From Dryas octopetala (lineage: Eukaryota; Streptophyta; Magnoliopsida; Rosales; Rosaceae): a stretch of 64,000 bases of DNA. The notes under the pieces were generated by a model, which saw only the letters and a program-made list of their open reading frames with translations, had not been told where the DNA came from and made no database searches. Below, in pieces: positions 62,461 through 64,000 of the stretch (the stretch's first letter is position 1; the number at the start of each line of letters is the position of its first letter). The position numbers were made by a program, and so were the translations under genes. Location of the stretch: contig OY992836.1 in assembly GCA_963921425.1 (NCBI GenBank), positions 6,525,825 through 6,589,824 of the forward strand. Reading direction: 5' to 3'.

Positions 62461-63723
62461 ATGTCGACAGCTGGTAAATCAATCAAAGTGCAGTTGGCTC
62501 TCTTTTGCATCGTCTTCATAACTTTCTTGCCAATTATTTTGTGTATGTCCATACTTATCGTCATTAGAAAATTAGGATTAAATATCAAATCTCAATAATT
62601 TTTTAGTATAACATGAAGATCATATAATATTTCAATTGAATTACTAAATTTAGATTAGGTCACAAATATGTTGGCCCCTTTGATTTGAGCATTTTTTATT
62701 TGACATTTTTGTCATTTGGCTCACATATGATAGGTGTTAGTTAAAATTTATAAATTTTTGACAAAATTGCCCTTAAGACTTATATTATTTTGAAAATTTG
62801 CTAATGTAGTCTCAATTTCACATTTAGTTGTGACTGTACGATACTCATAACTTCAAATTTAGTTGTGACTGAACGACAGTCACATCTAAGTTGTGAGACA
62901 GTCACAGTTAAGTTATGACTTAATTTTTTAGAGAAATTATACTACGATATAGTATAAATAGAGGTCAAAACAATACTTTTACTCAAAATAATACATAGTA
63001 TAGTAGTGTGAGTTATTTATTTTAATTTACCAAGATAGTCACAGTTAAATTGTGACTTGATTGATTTTTTTTTAATACAATATATTATAAATTAATATAA
63101 TATTTGTGATGTAATATTATTTTTATTTTTTTATTGTAGTGACATGTGATGTAATATTTGTAAATTATAATATCTTTTTATTTTATTATTTTGTTTGACT
63201 TTTCAACTAGTATCTAATCTAAAATGCTATTTAATTTTGGTACCCAAATTAAAAAAGTTATTGAAATTTAGTAGTTAAAATCAATGAATCTTATCATCAC
63301 ATGAAGATATTTCATGAATTTTTCTTTAGTACGAGACAAAAATACTAGATTAATATATAGAGGATGTGAGTGAAAGTGTTCAGCATTCAAACGTTCATTC
63401 CCTTCACACAATGTTCTTGCATCTAACGTACTAAATCAAAAAATGGATCTACTTTTTTCTTGTTCATCTTTTAATTCTTTCACAGGTATTTATTAATTTT
63501 TTTATATGATATTATGATTAAATTTACAGGCAATGAAAGCATTAAGATTGTTGAGAAATTAAGGGTGAGAGGAGATCATCATCATGTGAACAAAATACAC
63601 CTTTGCAAAGACGTATGTGGAAAAGGCGGTGGGTCTGATTGTTGGTGTTGCAAACTCACCAATCTTTGCTGGCCTGATGAAGACATGTGTGATAGAACTT
63701 GCTTCCCTGGTCTTGCGCACTAG
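62461..63723 (+). CDS. Secreted cysteine-rich peptide, ESF1/MEG-like, 2 exons
   Basis: Exons 62,461-62,542 and 63,530-63,723 (donor GTATGTCC, acceptor TTTACAG, phase 1) encode 91 aa. Residues 1-28 are a signal peptide (VQLALFCIVFITFLPIIL). The mature part has a basic, His-rich N-terminus, then eight cysteines spaced C-x3-C-x7-C-x-CC-x5-C-x6-C-x3-C, with the diagnostic CxCC block DCWCC. This layout, and an intron right after the signal peptide, fit the EMBRYO SURROUNDING FACTOR 1 / maternally expressed gene peptides, which act outside cells around the embryo, and more broadly plant defensin-like peptides. Target and tissue cannot be told from sequence. A TATA box is upstream and AATAAA lies at 63,834. 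The family call is by cysteine pattern only. Confidence 0.75.
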
Positions 63724-63833
63724 CTGATCATAGCTCTAGGCCCTAACTAGATTATCGTTCATGAACACAATTACTTGTACTGCTTTCCTTTCCTTCGCTT
63801 TTAGTGCAAAGCCTACATCTCTAATTCTCTACA

Positions 63834-63853
63834 AATAAAATAAAGAATAAACT
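63834..63853 (+). terminator. Polyadenylation signals of the cysteine-rich peptide gene
   Basis: AATAAAATAAAGAATAAA lies about 110 bases after the stop codon, a normal distance for a plant far-upstream or near-upstream poly-A element. Confidence 0.55.
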
Positions 63854-64000
63854 GTGTTTATGATTTGTTCTACTTTCATCAGGTGTTGCAAACCAATTAT
63901 CCAATTTGTATTTTGTTGCATTAATTAAGACTTAAGAGCATTTTGGTAGCCTCTAACCAAATCTAACGACAAGAACTGCACTATGAATAAAAATTGTAAG

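Overview
The window is nuclear DNA of a flowering plant. The evidence is spliced GT-AG genes, AT-rich intergenic DNA with MITEs, Ty1/copia and gag-only LTR retrotransposons, a CACTA (En/Spm) DNA transposon, a plant 377-aa actin with a leader intron, a Cf-type receptor-like protein and a nucleus-encoded mitochondrial uL15. It looks like a dicot. A rosid such as a Rosaceae tree is my guess and is not proven by the sequence.

Layout. 1-11,170: a minus-strand copia element (Copia A, running off the left edge), split at 750 by a 7.4-kb gag-only (TR-GAG-like) LTR retrotransposon (751-8187, TSD AAAAC). A frameshifted CLAVATA1-like LRR fragment (11,171-11,650) abuts its truncated LTR. 11,650-15,786 is gene-poor, with a long (CT)n tract. 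15,787-31,628: a second copy of the same family (Copia B, TSD ATAAT) whose 3' LTR is split by a complete 10.6-kb CACTA transposon (16,140-26,776, TSD TCG). The CACTA carries two apparently intact genes: a 3-exon TNP2-type transposase and a 12-exon gene joining a Transposase_24-like region to a Ulp1/C48 cysteine protease. 33,185-40,265: an unrelated plus-strand copia element (Copia C, TSD GTTTT). Its LTRs are almost identical but its pol is broken, and its leader is GC-rich with a tRNA/SINE-like head.

The right part holds the host genes. At 41,372-44,139 is an LRR receptor-like protein with one frameshift in an A-run. At 45,358-51,258 (minus) is mitochondrial ribosomal protein uL15 in four exons, with a 4.2-kb first intron containing a Mutator-like element and a hairpin MITE. 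At 57,362-59,912 is actin. At 62,461-63,723 is a small secreted cysteine-rich peptide resembling the ESF1/MEG family. Between them lie inverted-repeat elements and decayed fragments.

How it fits together. Left of 40.3 kb the DNA is a stack of transposons whose order of arrival can be read from nesting and target duplications. The most notable unit is the CACTA element, which appears to keep a full coding set for its own movement together with a transposon-borne Ulp1 protease. Right of 41 kb the genes are independent single units with no shared pathway evident.
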